Origin: an uncultured Cellvibrio sp.
GTDB lineage: Bacteria > Pseudomonadota > Gammaproteobacteria > Pseudomonadales > Cellvibrionaceae
Direction of reading: 5' to 3'
Length of the DNA stretch: 19,593 nucleotides
Assembly: GCA_946480695.1 (NCBI GenBank)
Contig: CAMLKG010000050.1
Span: forward strand, 1 to 19,593
Made by a program: the position numbers and the translations under genes. The notes under the pieces were generated by a model, which ran no database searches, had not been told where the DNA came from, and saw only the letters and a program-made list of their open reading frames with translations. This document shows positions 1 through 8,337 of the stretch, one piece after another. How positions within the stretch are numbered: the first letter of the stretch is position 1; every line of letters begins with the position of its first letter.

Positions 1-1077
1 TTGGATCGCGCGGGCTTTGCGCACAAAACCTTGCTCTGCGGCCCATAAACCCTTGCGTACCAATTCACTGTATTCACGCACCGCATTTTTGGCCGCTTGC
101 TCGGTTTGCTGCTGTTCGGAAAAGAATGTATTGATCCTGGCCCTGGCTTCTTCGAGGGCTTCGGGAATATCTTCTTGCAACTCCTTGGCTGATTTGATGA
201 ACTGATTGAGCTTCTGCTGGACCTGTTTCACCAGGTCGCTATCATTTAATTGTTCCAATGATTGATTGAGTTGGCTGATAGTTCCGGATGTTTTAATTTG
301 ATCAATCAGGTTAAGTGTTTGCTGTTTCCGGTGTTCGAATTCGCGCGTTAGCTTCTCCAAAGGTAACTGGCGATTAGCTGCCAATCGCACCGCATTGCTT
401 AGTTCCTGGATTTTTAATTCGTAATTAGCATTCACCAAATCATCGATATGCGTGTGCCGATAGATTTCGGCTGCCAATTGCTTCAGGTTTACCAGGGCAT
501 CTTCGGCCAATTGTTTTGCTTGTTGATCCAGCGTTTGTTTTTCTTCTTCATCGGCGATCGCTTGGGCGCGTGCGGCAATTTTTGCCTCACAGGTGGCGAG
601 GGCCTTTTGGAAACGCTCCGCGCTGGATGCTGAAGCGGAAGGCAGGGCGGCCCATTCGTTTTGTAAAATGGTCAGTTTGGCTTTAAATAGTGCATCCGCC
701 TCCAGGTACGAGTGCTTCTCCAATTTTTCACAAATTCGCTGGGCAGTCGCTTCCTGCTCCGCAAGTTTTGCATCTTCCGCTTTAAATACTTCAAGTTTGG
801 TTTTAATGATCTTAAATACGTTTTTGTCTTTGGTTTTAACCGCTTTGGCAACTTGTTCAAGAACTTCACGAGTATGTAATTTTTCGGCGGCTGCCTGACG
901 CAATTGGCTGGTCGCACCTTCAATAGCAAGCGTTAATAATTCTTGCTCGTCGTTAGCGCGTTCCACCACGTCCAGGGTAATTACCGGTTTTGGTGGCTTG
1001 ACAGCAACGGGCAAAGGCACTGTTTTGACGGGTTCAACGTTGGGTTTAGCACCAAATAGTTTGCGTAATAATTTCAT
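1..1077 (-). CDS. DUF349 domain protein, C-terminus cut off by window edge
   Basis: The minus-strand frame is open from an ATG at 1077 to base 1, giving 359 codons without a stop, so the 3' end lies outside the window. The protein starts MKLLRKLFGAKPNVEPVKTV, has a Pro/Val-rich linker, and then is almost wholly charged alpha helix rich in Ala, Glu, Lys and Leu. Blocks such as LQNEWAALP and long Glu/Gln-rich helices are typical of the DUF349 family, large soluble coiled-coil-like proteins of Proteobacteria whose biochemical role is unknown to me. The gene lies 60 bp downstream of the YdiJ homologue on the same strand, with a weak hairpin between them, so co-transcription is possible. There is no strong ribosome binding site; the start was chosen as the first Met giving the amphipathic N-terminus. 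I am confident that it is coding and less confident of the family. Confidence 0.8.
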   Translation of the reverse strand, partial: MKLLRKLFGAKPNVEPVKTVPLPVAVKPPKPVITLDVVERANDEQELLTLAIEGATSQLRQAAAEKLHTREVLEQVAKAVKTKDKNVFKIIKTKLEVFKAEDAKLAEQEATAQRICEKLEKHSYLEADALFKAKLTILQNEWAALPSASASSAERFQKALATCEAKIAARAQAIADEEEKQTLDQQAKQLAEDALVNLKQLAAEIYRHTHIDDLVNANYELKIQELSNAVRLAANRQLPLEKLTREFEHRKQQTLNLIDQIKTSGTISQLNQSLEQLNDSDLVKQVQQKLNQFIKSAKELQEDIPEALEEARARINTFFSEQQQTEQAAKNAVREYSELVRKGLWAAEQGFVRKARAIQ

Positions 1078-1108
1078 AGTCGTGGCTCGTCGTTCATTGA
1101 TATTAGGA

Positions 1109-1128
1109 AAGCCCCACGAAAGAGGCTT
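1109..1128 (-). terminator. Weak hairpin between ydiJ and the DUF349 gene
   Basis: Read on the minus strand, AAGCCTC and GGGGCTT form a 7-bp stem (one G-U pair) around the loop TTTCGT, 9 nt past the YdiJ stop codon. It is not followed by a real run of T, so it is either a leaky terminator or an mRNA-stabilising or processing hairpin between two genes read in the same direction. Confidence 0.35.
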
Positions 1129-1137
1129 CATAGGTAG

Positions 1138-4100
1138 TTATATCGCTTGCTGCAATAAAATTTGTACCGGATGTGGCAGCTTCACATTGTCGATGCGTTT
1201 GGTTTGGCTGCGGCAAGAATATCCCGTAGCCGTTAACGTGCCTGCATTTGCCGGATTGTTTACTACTTGCGACCAGGAAAGCGCATAGATTTTCTTTGAG
1301 GTTTCCACATTGTTACTTTCGTGGCCATAGGTACCGGCCATGCCGCAACAACCAGTATCGATTACGTTTAACCCCTGGCCGAGCTTACTGAAAATAAATT
1401 GCCAATCTTTAAGTGAACTCACTGCGTTGGTTTTTTCAGTGCAATGTGCAAGTAAAGAAAAGTGTGCAGTTTTGAAATCCTGGGCTTTAGCGCTTAATTG
1501 CTCAACCTGTTGTGCAAGCCATTCCTGTATTAACAATACTTTGGGGGCATTGTCTCCAAGGACTTTTTTGTATTCAGCCCGATAGGCGAGGGTCATTGCC
1601 GGTTCAATACCGATCAATGGAATACCCGAGGAAGCAATGCCATTTAACCGGGTGGCGTTGGCATCGGCAGCTTTGGCGAAGGCTTTCAAAAAACCGTGGA
1701 CTTGCAGGGGTTTACCATTGGGTTTGAATGGCGCTAGCAAGGGAACAAAACCCAATTTTTTTAATAGGGTAAAGGTGTCGATTACTAATGGGGTTTCAAA
1801 ATAGCTGGTGAACGCATCTTGCACCAAAATAACCGCTTTCGATTTTTCCGCAGGGGTGAGTTGGGCAATATTTTCCAATGTTGCGTATTTAACTCCCAGC
1901 GTTTCCACGGCTTTATGTAAATTAATACCGGTGAGCAGCGGGCTATCCACCATGCCGATAAAGCGCGCCATAAATTTTTGCATGAACCGCGGCTTCATGG
2001 CCAGGTTATAAGCCCAGGGGAATTTGGCGAGCACAGGAACCATAAATTCCAGGCCACCCACAAAATAATCTTTTAACGGCCGCAAATAGCGGCTGTAATA
2101 AAGCTCAAAAAACTTTGCGCGGAATTCCGGAACATCTACCTTGATAGGGCATTGGCCCACACAGGATTTACAGGCAAGGCAACCCGCCATGGCATCATGC
2201 ACCTCGTGGGAAAAATCGTATTCACCTTTGCGCTTGCCTATGGTGTTGATAATGCGTGCCGGTAAATTAAAAACAAAGTTCGCGTGTTTTATTTTGTTAC
2301 TTTCTTCAACGGCATTAACGCCGCGCTCGCTCATTTGCTTCAGCCATTCGCGCATTAGCGAGGCCCGGCCCTTGGGCGAGTGTTTGCGTTCGCGGGTACC
2401 TTTCCAACTGGGGCACATGGCATCGTTAGGGTTCCAGTTGTAGCAAAGGCCATTTCCGTTGCAATGCACACCTTCACTGTAACCATCCCAAACCTGTGCG
2501 ATGATTTTTCGATCCTGTTGCCCGCGCGTCATGACTCCATCAATCCTGGACAATTCGAGGTGTGTGGATGGCGTTGCAATTTTTCCAGGATTTAATTGGT
2601 TGTGCGGATCAAATACCGCCTTAATACGTTGGATTTGCGGATAAAGTTCGCCAAAAAATGCAGGCGCATATTCCGAGCGAACACCTTTGCCGTGTTCGCC
2701 CCAGAGCAACCCGTTATATTTTTGGGTGAGGGCAACAACCCTGTCGGTAATGACCCGCACCATTTTTTCCTGTGCCGGATCTTTCATATCCAATGCCGGG
2801 CGAACGTGCAGTACGCCGGCATCCACGTGGCCGAACATGCCGTAGGTCAAGTTATATTCATCCAGCACCGCACGGAATTCAAAAATAAAATCAGCGAGGT
2901 TTTCCGGCGGCACCGCAGTATCTTCGACAAATGGAACGGGGCGGATTTCGCCTTCAACATTTCCCAATAACCCTACCGCTTTCTTACGCATTCCCCAAAT
3001 CTTGTTAACCGCATCGCTACCCCATGCAACCGAGTAACTGATACGTCCCGTATTGGTGTCTAACGCAAATTGATCGAGCAATTGTGTGAGTTTTCCGACA
3101 TCTGCCTTTAATTCTTCTTCTGAGTCAGCCGTGTATTCAACGAGGTTGATGCCCTGGATTTTTTCACCGCTAACGGGCGCGGGAAAAAATTCCGCGACGC
3201 TATGCCAGACAATGTCATTCATGGCCAGGCTCAATACCTTGGAATCCACTGTTTCAATGGATGTCGGATTGGCCTTCATCAATTCAGTGGCGTCGCGCAA
3301 GGCGGCATTGAAATCGCGATAGTTGACGTTAATCAGCGCACTGAATTTAGGGATTGGCAGCAAATTAATTTTGGCTTCCGTGATAAAACCCAAGGTGCCT
3401 TCGCTGCCGCACAAAATATTGTTAAGGTTGAACCGACCTTTTTCATCGCGGATATGGGCCAGGTCATATCCGGTTAAACAGCGATTCAGTTTCGGAAACT
3501 TTTGCTCAATCAATGCATGGTGTTCGCGCTGGATCGAATCCACAACGCGATGCACCTCGCCGATAAGGTCATCGCGCTTCCATACGGATTCCAACTCGGA
3601 TTCATCAATCGCGTGGGAAGTCCAAAGGCTGCCATCCAGCAATACCGTTGTAAGTTCCAGCACATGATCGCGCGTTTTACCGTAGCGGCAGGAACCCTGG
3701 CCAGATGCGTCGGTGTTGATCATGCCGCCGATAGTGGCGCGGTTACTGGTGGAAAGTTCGGGTGCAAAGAATAATCCATGGGGTTTGATTGCGGCATTCA
3801 GTTGGTCCTTAACCACCCCGCATTGAACCCGTACCCAGCGTTCCCCCGGGTTAATCTCCAGGATTTTATTCATGTATTTGGAGGTATCGACCACCAACCC
3901 ATCCGTCAATGACTGGCCGTTGGTCCCGGTGCCCCCGCCGCGCGGGCTAAGCACAATGGATTGGAATTCCGGCTGCTGGCTGAGTTTGGCTATGCGTACC
4001 AGGTCTTCAGTATCCCTTGGATAAAGCACGCCTTGGGGCAATACCTGGTAAATCGAATTATCGGTGGCCAAAACGGTACGGTTGGCGTAATCCGGGTTGA

Positions 4101-4191
4101 GGTCACCGGTAAAGCCCGAGTTGCGCAGGGCGTTGATAAAACCCAGGTAAAGGGCTTGGACGGGAGAGGTCTGGTCAATACGTGGAATCAT
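1138..4191 (-). CDS. ydiJ: YdiJ-type FAD/4Fe-4S D-2-hydroxyglutarate dehydrogenase
   Basis: This 1017-residue protein matches E. coli YdiJ (about 1018 residues) along its whole length. Residues 50-230 form the PCMH-type FAD-binding domain with PRGGGTGTNG at 83-92 and the block APELSTSNRATIGGMINTDA at about 143-162. Residues 270-545 form the FAD-oxidase C-terminal domain, including MFGHVDAGVLHVRPALDM and LLWGEHGKG. A ferredoxin-like part follows, with CNGNGLC near 577-583 and the CxxCxxCxxxCP cluster C671, C674, C677 and C681. The C-terminus carries the CCG-type motif GCCGMAGTYGH at 947-957. Such enzymes oxidise D-2-hydroxy acids and pass electrons on; YdiJ has been reported to act on D-2-hydroxyglutarate, recycling the by-product of SerA. 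I chose ATG 4191 (MIPRIDQ) because it aligns with the E. coli start; the frame extends 31 codons further upstream without family similarity. Confidence 0.93.
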   Translation of the reverse strand: MIPRIDQTSPVQALYLGFINALRNSGFTGDLNPDYANRTVLATDNSIYQVLPQGVLYPRDTEDLVRIAKLSQQPEFQSIVLSPRGGGTGTNGQSLTDGLVVDTSKYMNKILEINPGERWVRVQCGVVKDQLNAAIKPHGLFFAPELSTSNRATIGGMINTDASGQGSCRYGKTRDHVLELTTVLLDGSLWTSHAIDESELESVWKRDDLIGEVHRVVDSIQREHHALIEQKFPKLNRCLTGYDLAHIRDEKGRFNLNNILCGSEGTLGFITEAKINLLPIPKFSALINVNYRDFNAALRDATELMKANPTSIETVDSKVLSLAMNDIVWHSVAEFFPAPVSGEKIQGINLVEYTADSEEELKADVGKLTQLLDQFALDTNTGRISYSVAWGSDAVNKIWGMRKKAVGLLGNVEGEIRPVPFVEDTAVPPENLADFIFEFRAVLDEYNLTYGMFGHVDAGVLHVRPALDMKDPAQEKMVRVITDRVVALTQKYNGLLWGEHGKGVRSEYAPAFFGELYPQIQRIKAVFDPHNQLNPGKIATPSTHLELSRIDGVMTRGQQDRKIIAQVWDGYSEGVHCNGNGLCYNWNPNDAMCPSWKGTRERKHSPKGRASLMREWLKQMSERGVNAVEESNKIKHANFVFNLPARIINTIGKRKGEYDFSHEVHDAMAGCLACKSCVGQCPIKVDVPEFRAKFFELYYSRYLRPLKDYFVGGLEFMVPVLAKFPWAYNLAMKPRFMQKFMARFIGMVDSPLLTGINLHKAVETLGVKYATLENIAQLTPAEKSKAVILVQDAFTSYFETPLVIDTFTLLKKLGFVPLLAPFKPNGKPLQVHGFLKAFAKAADANATRLNGIASSGIPLIGIEPAMTLAYRAEYKKVLGDNAPKVLLIQEWLAQQVEQLSAKAQDFKTAHFSLLAHCTEKTNAVSSLKDWQFIFSKLGQGLNVIDTGCCGMAGTYGHESNNVETSKKIYALSWSQVVNNPANAGTLTATGYSCRSQTKRIDNVKLPHPVQILLQQAI

Positions 4192-4241
4192 GGGGCCTGG
4201 GTAACCAAAAATAAAAATATAGAAGCGCGAAAAGTGGGCGC

Positions 4242-4270
4242 ATTCTACTCCTTTGCAATGCCAAAGTCCC
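4242..4270 (-). promoter_or_regulatory. Possible ydiJ promoter
   Basis: Read on the minus strand, GGGACT and TAGAAT (five of six bases of the -10 consensus) are separated by 17 nt, about 50 nt before the ydiJ start. The -35 box is poor, so this is only a candidate. Confidence 0.28.
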
Positions 4271-4331
4271 CCCGTTAACCCCAATCCTGGTTTGTAAGCC
4301 AGCGGTCAATTTTTGTTCCTCGCTGTTACGC

Positions 4332-4418
4332 GTATACCCAGCTTTCTCCCGGCAACTTATCGTTATTGACGCACTAGTATACAAGTAATAGGATTTGTGT
4401 CGTTGTATACATGTATAC
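4332..4418. repeat. Cluster of four GTATAC cores
   Basis: The self-complementary hexamer GTATAC occurs at 4332, 4377, 4405 and 4413. In about 90 bp far fewer than one would be expected by chance. The second lies in the spacer of the predicted promoter and the third and fourth form the palindrome just downstream. This arrangement suits a dimeric regulator with several sites. Confidence 0.55.
4366..4394 (+). promoter_or_regulatory. Sigma70-like promoter for the TonB receptor
   Basis: TTGACG (4366-4371) and TAGGAT (4389-4394) are separated by 17 nt. Transcription would begin around 4401, giving a leader of about 145 nt before the start at 4546. One GTATAC core sits inside the spacer. Confidence 0.5.
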
Positions 4419-4420
4419 AA
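4403..4420. promoter_or_regulatory. 18-bp perfect palindrome, candidate operator
   Basis: TTGTATACATGTATACAA is perfectly self-complementary and consists of two adjacent copies of the 8-bp palindrome TGTATACA. It begins 9 nt after the predicted -10 box, where a bound repressor would block transcription of the receptor gene. Sites with TTGTATA/TATACAA arms are reminiscent of GntR/HutC-family operators, but no gene for such a regulator is in the window, so the binding protein is unknown. Confidence 0.5.
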
Positions 4421-4545
4421 GATGGGTGTTTGGTGATTCGCCATAAAGGGAATCACCAACCCTATTTGATGGACGGGGTACAACGATGCTCACTCGAACT
4501 GCTGATTACAGCGCAATTACAACGATAAAACTCGGGATTATTATC

Positions 4546-7428
4546 ATGAAACACACAGGTTCCCTATTTAAGTTGAGCTTGCTGAGCCTGGCGATTGCAA
4601 GCAGCCTGGCCCAAGCCCAACAGGTAAATAAAGAAGAAGTGGAAGAAGTCGTGGTTACCGGCTACAAGGGCAGTTTACAAAATGCAACGAATGCCAAGCG
4701 GGAATCCACCAGTTTGGTGGAATCGGTTTTCGCTGAAGACATCGGTAAATTTCCTGATTTGAATGTCGCGGAATCCATCGGGCGCATCCCCGGTATCCAG
4801 CTCACTCGCGATATCAATGGCGATGGTATGCAGATCGCCATTCGCGGTCTCGGTACCAATTTCACCAAGGTCACGCTTAACGGGGCGCAAATTGCTGTGG
4901 CGTCAGGTGGGAGTGTGGATTCCCAAAACCAAAATCGCGAAGTGGACCTGAACCTTTTCCCCACAGAATTATTCACCCGTATCGATGTGGCCAAAACGCC
5001 GCTTGCCAGCTCCCTGGAGGGCGGTTTGGCCGGTTCCGTGAATATGCGCAGTGCTCGGCCTTTCGATAGCAAGGATGAAGGCTTCCAGGCAACCTACCAG
5101 GGCCAATTGGGGTACGCTGAAATCAATGGCGAAACCAGTCCCCGCGCAGCCTTAACCGCCAGTTGGCGTAATGAAACCATGGGGGTGCTGTTCGGGATTG
5201 CCGGCGAAAACCTGCAATCCACCGTAGAAGGATATGAAACCATCGGTTGGTCCAATTTGAATTTAAGTGCGGCCCAGTGCGGTGCCGCAACCGGCGCTCC
5301 TTGCGATACTATCGGCGGTAATAACATTAACGTGCCAGGGACCGTTCCCGCCGGTGCCGGCGCCGGATTGGTTGAAGGCACCGTGGTCGATGCAGCGTTC
5401 TTGCAAGCCAACAATCCCGATGTGACTTTGCAGCAACTGGGCGATGGCCTGCTGCCGCGTTTGAGTCGCCCGGCGTATATCGATGGCACGCGCGACCGCG
5501 TATCGGGAGTGTTATCCCTGGAGTTTCGCCCTGGCGATGAAACCCGCTTTTACCTGGATAGCCTATGGTCCGATGCCAGCCGCGATTTTGATCGCCTGGA
5601 TGTCAACTGGGTTGGCCGTAATGGCCAGGTGATTCCGCTCAATGTCCAGGTCGATGAAAACAATGTCGTCACCAGCGGTACTTTTGCCAATGCCCAATTC
5701 TTCCTTGAGGCTCGCCCCTACAAGGAAGATGTTGATTTTTACAATATCAATCCCGGCGCGCATTTTGAGTTTGGTGACCTGCATATCCTGGACATGCAGT
5801 TTAATTCCAGCCGCAGCGAATTCTTCCGTGAATCGCCCACCATTTTGATCAACACGCCGATGGGGCAGGGCACGGTAGTTGAATATCGTAATGATGGCAA
5901 ACCCTATCCGGATGTCAGTACCAACGTTGATTTAAATGACCCGAATGCAGGTTGGGTGTATGCCGGTGGTCGCCTGAACATTGCCAATGAAAAGCGCAAT
6001 ACCGAAACCGACGGTGCCCATGTTGATTATCAATTTGGTGATAGCACACAAAACATTCGTGTCGGTTTAGCCTATGACGAAATTTCCCGCGTGATCTCGT
6101 CGCGTGATAACAGCGCCCGCTGGGAAGACGTTGTGTGCCGTGATGGCTTGGATGCCGAGGGCAACAGTCCTGCCACCAATCGGGCACCTTGTAACGGCCT
6201 GAACCCGAATTCTGCCATTCCGCAATCGGCATTGGCCTCTTATCTGCAACCAGGGCCTTATGGATTCATAACAGTTGATTTTGATCGTTTTATGGCAGAC
6301 AGCCGTTACCACGAATTAAGTGCATCGGCGGGCGAGTCCAACTCCGCCCCGACCGGTGCCAGCACCGGTAAAGTGGACGAGGAAACCACCGGTGCCTACA
6401 TCGAATTGAATGGCGAATCACAAGTTGCAGACCGTAGCCTGCGGTTTAATTTGGGGACTCGCTATGTGAAAACCGATCAATTGATTTCCGGCCCCGTTAC
6501 CATTGGCGGTGTGCGGCAATACCAGGACCTGGTATCCGACTATGACGCATTCCTCCCATCGTTTAACTCAACACTGGATTTGATGGAGGACGTGAAGTTA
6601 CGTTTGTCTGCATCGCGTACCCTCACTCGCGCTAACCCAAGTGCAATGCTACCCAACACCAATTTCAGCGATCCGTCGGCGCAACAAGCGACGCAGGGCA
6701 ATCCTAATTTAAGCCCCTACCTCGCGACCAATTTTGACCTGGGTGGGGAGTGGTATACCGGTGATGAAGGTTATGTCGGTGTGACCTTCTTTAACAAACA
6801 GGTAACCGGTTTTACCGTATTGGGTACCAATACTATCCCGTTCTTGCAGTTGGGTGTTCCTTACAATGATTTAACCGACTTGCAAAAATCCGCAATCGAC
6901 AATCGTGGCGGACCCAATGTCGCCACTGTCACTGTGCAGCAGCAGGTTAATGCCCCCGGTAACCTCGAATTGCGCGGGCAGGAACTTACCTGGGTACAGC
7001 CGCTGGATATGCTTGTTGAAGGCCTTGGTTTTAATGCCAACTTCACCAATATCGAGCAAAAAGGTGAGGGGGCAGGTGCGCCAGCCAAAGCCATCGGTGT
7101 GTCACCAAAAACATACAACTTCACCGGATATTGGGAAAATTTTGGCGCATCAATCCGGCTTTCTTACACTTGGTATGACGCGCAAACAATTTCAGGGCCC
7201 AACCAGAATGGAATTTCATTTGCAGAGTTGAAAGCCGATGAGCGGGGTCAATGGGATCTGTCGGCCAGTTACCAGTTTGGAGGTTTGCCTACCGAACCAA
7301 TGGTAACCTTGAACGTAAGCAACTTAACGGGTGAGGCATTACGTACCACGTATTATTACGACAATGCGACGTTCACTTATTATGATCCCGGTTATACCGC
7401 TACGCTTGGGGTGCGAGGATCTTTTTAA
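4546..7428 (+). CDS. TonB-dependent outer-membrane receptor, Xanthomonas/Caulobacter type
   Basis: This 960-residue outer-membrane beta-barrel would take up a scarce nutrient using energy from TonB-ExbBD. Residues 1-25 are a signal peptide (MKHTGSLFKLSLLSLAIASS, cleavage after AQA). The TonB box EEVVVTG is at 33-39. The plug domain, about 45-170, contains FPDLNVAESIGRIPGIQLTR and IAIRGLGTNFTKVTLNG, hallmarks of the large receptor subfamily (TIGR01782-like) often linked to plant-polymer sugars or other carbohydrates. The barrel fills the rest and ends in Phe (GVRGSF), as barrel proteins do. The frame extends 20 codons upstream to 4486, but ATG 4546 gives a normal signal peptide. It is preceded by its own promoter and palindrome cluster and followed by a terminator, so it appears monocistronic. 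The substrate cannot be read from the sequence. Confidence 0.93.
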   Translation: MKHTGSLFKLSLLSLAIASSLAQAQQVNKEEVEEVVVTGYKGSLQNATNAKRESTSLVESVFAEDIGKFPDLNVAESIGRIPGIQLTRDINGDGMQIAIRGLGTNFTKVTLNGAQIAVASGGSVDSQNQNREVDLNLFPTELFTRIDVAKTPLASSLEGGLAGSVNMRSARPFDSKDEGFQATYQGQLGYAEINGETSPRAALTASWRNETMGVLFGIAGENLQSTVEGYETIGWSNLNLSAAQCGAATGAPCDTIGGNNINVPGTVPAGAGAGLVEGTVVDAAFLQANNPDVTLQQLGDGLLPRLSRPAYIDGTRDRVSGVLSLEFRPGDETRFYLDSLWSDASRDFDRLDVNWVGRNGQVIPLNVQVDENNVVTSGTFANAQFFLEARPYKEDVDFYNINPGAHFEFGDLHILDMQFNSSRSEFFRESPTILINTPMGQGTVVEYRNDGKPYPDVSTNVDLNDPNAGWVYAGGRLNIANEKRNTETDGAHVDYQFGDSTQNIRVGLAYDEISRVISSRDNSARWEDVVCRDGLDAEGNSPATNRAPCNGLNPNSAIPQSALASYLQPGPYGFITVDFDRFMADSRYHELSASAGESNSAPTGASTGKVDEETTGAYIELNGESQVADRSLRFNLGTRYVKTDQLISGPVTIGGVRQYQDLVSDYDAFLPSFNSTLDLMEDVKLRLSASRTLTRANPSAMLPNTNFSDPSAQQATQGNPNLSPYLATNFDLGGEWYTGDEGYVGVTFFNKQVTGFTVLGTNTIPFLQLGVPYNDLTDLQKSAIDNRGGPNVATVTVQQQVNAPGNLELRGQELTWVQPLDMLVEGLGFNANFTNIEQKGEGAGAPAKAIGVSPKTYNFTGYWENFGASIRLSYTWYDAQTISGPNQNGISFAELKADERGQWDLSASYQFGGLPTEPMVTLNVSNLTGEALRTTYYYDNATFTYYDPGYTATLGVRGSF

Positions 7429-7454
7429 TTCAACCTGAATTGATGACGAGGATG

Positions 7455-7485
7455 AGCCCTGGAGAAATCCGGGGCTTTTTGTTTT
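7455..7485 (+). terminator. Rho-independent terminator after the TonB receptor
   Basis: AGCCCTGG (7455-7462) pairs with CCGGGGCT (7469-7476), 8 bp with one G-U pair, around the loop AGAAAT. A T-rich tail, TTTTTGTTTT, follows directly. Confidence 0.85.
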
Positions 7486-7560
7486 AAATAAAAAAAATTT
7501 CCTACGAAACGCAGCGTAACTTTTTCTTACCAATAAAATGTTAAAAAATTTATGTTGATT

Positions 7561-7583
7561 TAGGCGCTATCCGGGTTCGCCTA
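7561..7583. repeat. Inverted repeat TAGGCG/CGCCTA
   Basis: TAGGCG (7561-7566) and CGCCTA (7578-7583) are perfect inverted copies separated by 11 nt. This could be a regulator site or a small hairpin; there is no T tail to make it a terminator. Confidence 0.3.
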
Positions 7584-7610
7584 TAACGTTTAAGTGCAGT
7601 GAAAACAGGG

Positions 7611-7631
7611 GTTATTCAGGATTGGAATAAC
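7611..7631. repeat. Inverted repeat GTTATTC/GAATAAC
   Basis: GTTATTC (7611-7617) and GAATAAC (7625-7631) are perfect 7-bp inverted arms around AGGATTG. It lies about 70 bp before the candidate promoter of the AraC-type gene, so it may be an operator. Confidence 0.35.
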
Positions 7632-7698
7632 GTGAACGTTTGGTGCGTTTACATGTCCTTAACGAAGGTAGCAATTCTCATTTCCGTCCAAGTAAATG

Positions 7699-7727
7699 GA
7701 GACTGCGCCAAGATGATTTGCTATGAT
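7699..7727 (+). promoter_or_regulatory. Possible extended -10 promoter for the AraC-type gene
   Basis: TGCTATGAT (7719-7727) matches an extended -10 element (TGnTATAAT with one change). The weak -35 box GAGACT (7699-7704) is 17 nt upstream. It would give a leader of about 105 nt. Confidence 0.35.
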
Positions 7728-7838
7728 CGGCCCAATCGCAGTGTGCACCTTTCCGGTGTGTTGCAAGTAAGGTACGTGCTGCAAGGATTGTTTAGATTAA
7801 ATTTTACATCTACCTAGAAAACGTAAGGAGCGGCTTAA

Positions 7839-8276
7839 ATGATTCAATTACAACGCAACTATGTTAACGCTCTACCTGATGGTGAACCGGGGCAACCGCA
7901 CATTGGTACCTTTGAGGATTATTTAACGCTTGCGAGAATTCCTCATTGTGAAGGTGTTTCTGCCCGGGTTATTGACGCATTGCACCAACGTGTAGGACGT
8001 ACCGAATTATCCATCGAGCAAATTGCTTCAGATTTGCACTTAACCAAACGCACATTACAACGACGCTTGCAAAGCCAAAACACCAACTTTGCCCAGTTGC
8101 GTGATGATCTTCGCTTTCACTATGCCATCAAATACCTGATTGATGACAACATGAGTGTGGATCTTGTTTCTCGTGCATTGGATTTTTCGGATCGTACCAG
8201 CTTTACCAACGCCTTTAAGCGCTGGACGGGTTTGTCGCCGAGCACATTCCGTAAGTTATTCAGGGATCACGCTTAA
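7839..8276 (+). CDS. AraC-type transcription factor, DNA-binding domain only
   Basis: This 145-residue protein is an AraC/XylS-family DNA-binding domain with a short, unremarkable N-terminus of about 45 residues. The first helix-turn-helix is at 58-80 (LSIEQIASDLHLTKRTLQRR) and the second at 107-130. The family signature is FSDRTSFTNAFKRWTG, followed by LSPSTFRKLF at 132-141. Most family members are near 300 residues with an N-terminal ligand or dimerisation domain, which is missing here, so it cannot sense a ligand in the usual way. The start is well supported by AAGGAG at 7825-7830, 8 nt before the ATG. It lies downstream of the TonB receptor with a terminator between, and convergent with the response-regulator gene. 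It could be a natural stand-alone regulator like MarA or SoxS, or the surviving half of a longer gene. Confidence 0.88.
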   Translation: MIQLQRNYVNALPDGEPGQPHIGTFEDYLTLARIPHCEGVSARVIDALHQRVGRTELSIEQIASDLHLTKRTLQRRLQSQNTNFAQLRDDLRFHYAIKYLIDDNMSVDLVSRALDFSDRTSFTNAFKRWTGLSPSTFRKLFRDHA

Positions 8277-8289
8277 TTAGTGGCGCAAA

Positions 8290-8312
8290 GGTGGAGAGGG
8301 ATCTCTTCTACC
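8290..8312. terminator. Imperfect hairpin between convergent genes
   Basis: GGTGGAGAG can pair with CTCTTCTACC (one bulge and one G-U pair) between the AraC-type gene and the oppositely oriented response-regulator gene. No T run follows on either strand, so a role as terminator is uncertain. Confidence 0.25.
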
Positions 8313-8337
8313 GGCTTTACCTAATCCCCTTTATGAT

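Larger units (their letters stand above)
4192..4545. other. Divergent intergenic region between ydiJ and the TonB receptor
   Basis: These 354 bp carry no convincing gene. They hold the outward-facing promoters of ydiJ (minus) and of the TonB-dependent receptor (plus), and a cluster of GTATAC palindromic cores between 4332 and 4418. The short open frames here are extensions of the neighbouring genes. Confidence 0.7.
7429..7838. other. Intergenic region before the AraC-type gene
   Basis: These 410 bp hold the receptor terminator (7455-7485), an AT-rich stretch, two inverted repeats and a candidate promoter. A plus-strand frame of 72 codons at 7599-7817 resembles nothing I know and lacks a ribosome binding site, so I do not call it a gene. 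Confidence 0.6.

Noticed and set aside
3202..3667. Plus-strand open frames across the ydiJ gene
   Set aside because: They lie wholly inside the strongly supported ydiJ reading frame on the other strand and have no independent similarity.
7571..7583. GGTTCG-containing stretch resembling a tRNA T-loop
   Set aside because: The loop consensus and acceptor stem are absent; there is no cloverleaf around it.
7599..7817. 72-codon plus-strand frame between the TonB receptor and the AraC-type gene
   Set aside because: No ribosome binding site, no recognisable pattern, and it runs through the candidate promoter and inverted repeats; it does not look like a lost AraC N-terminal domain.
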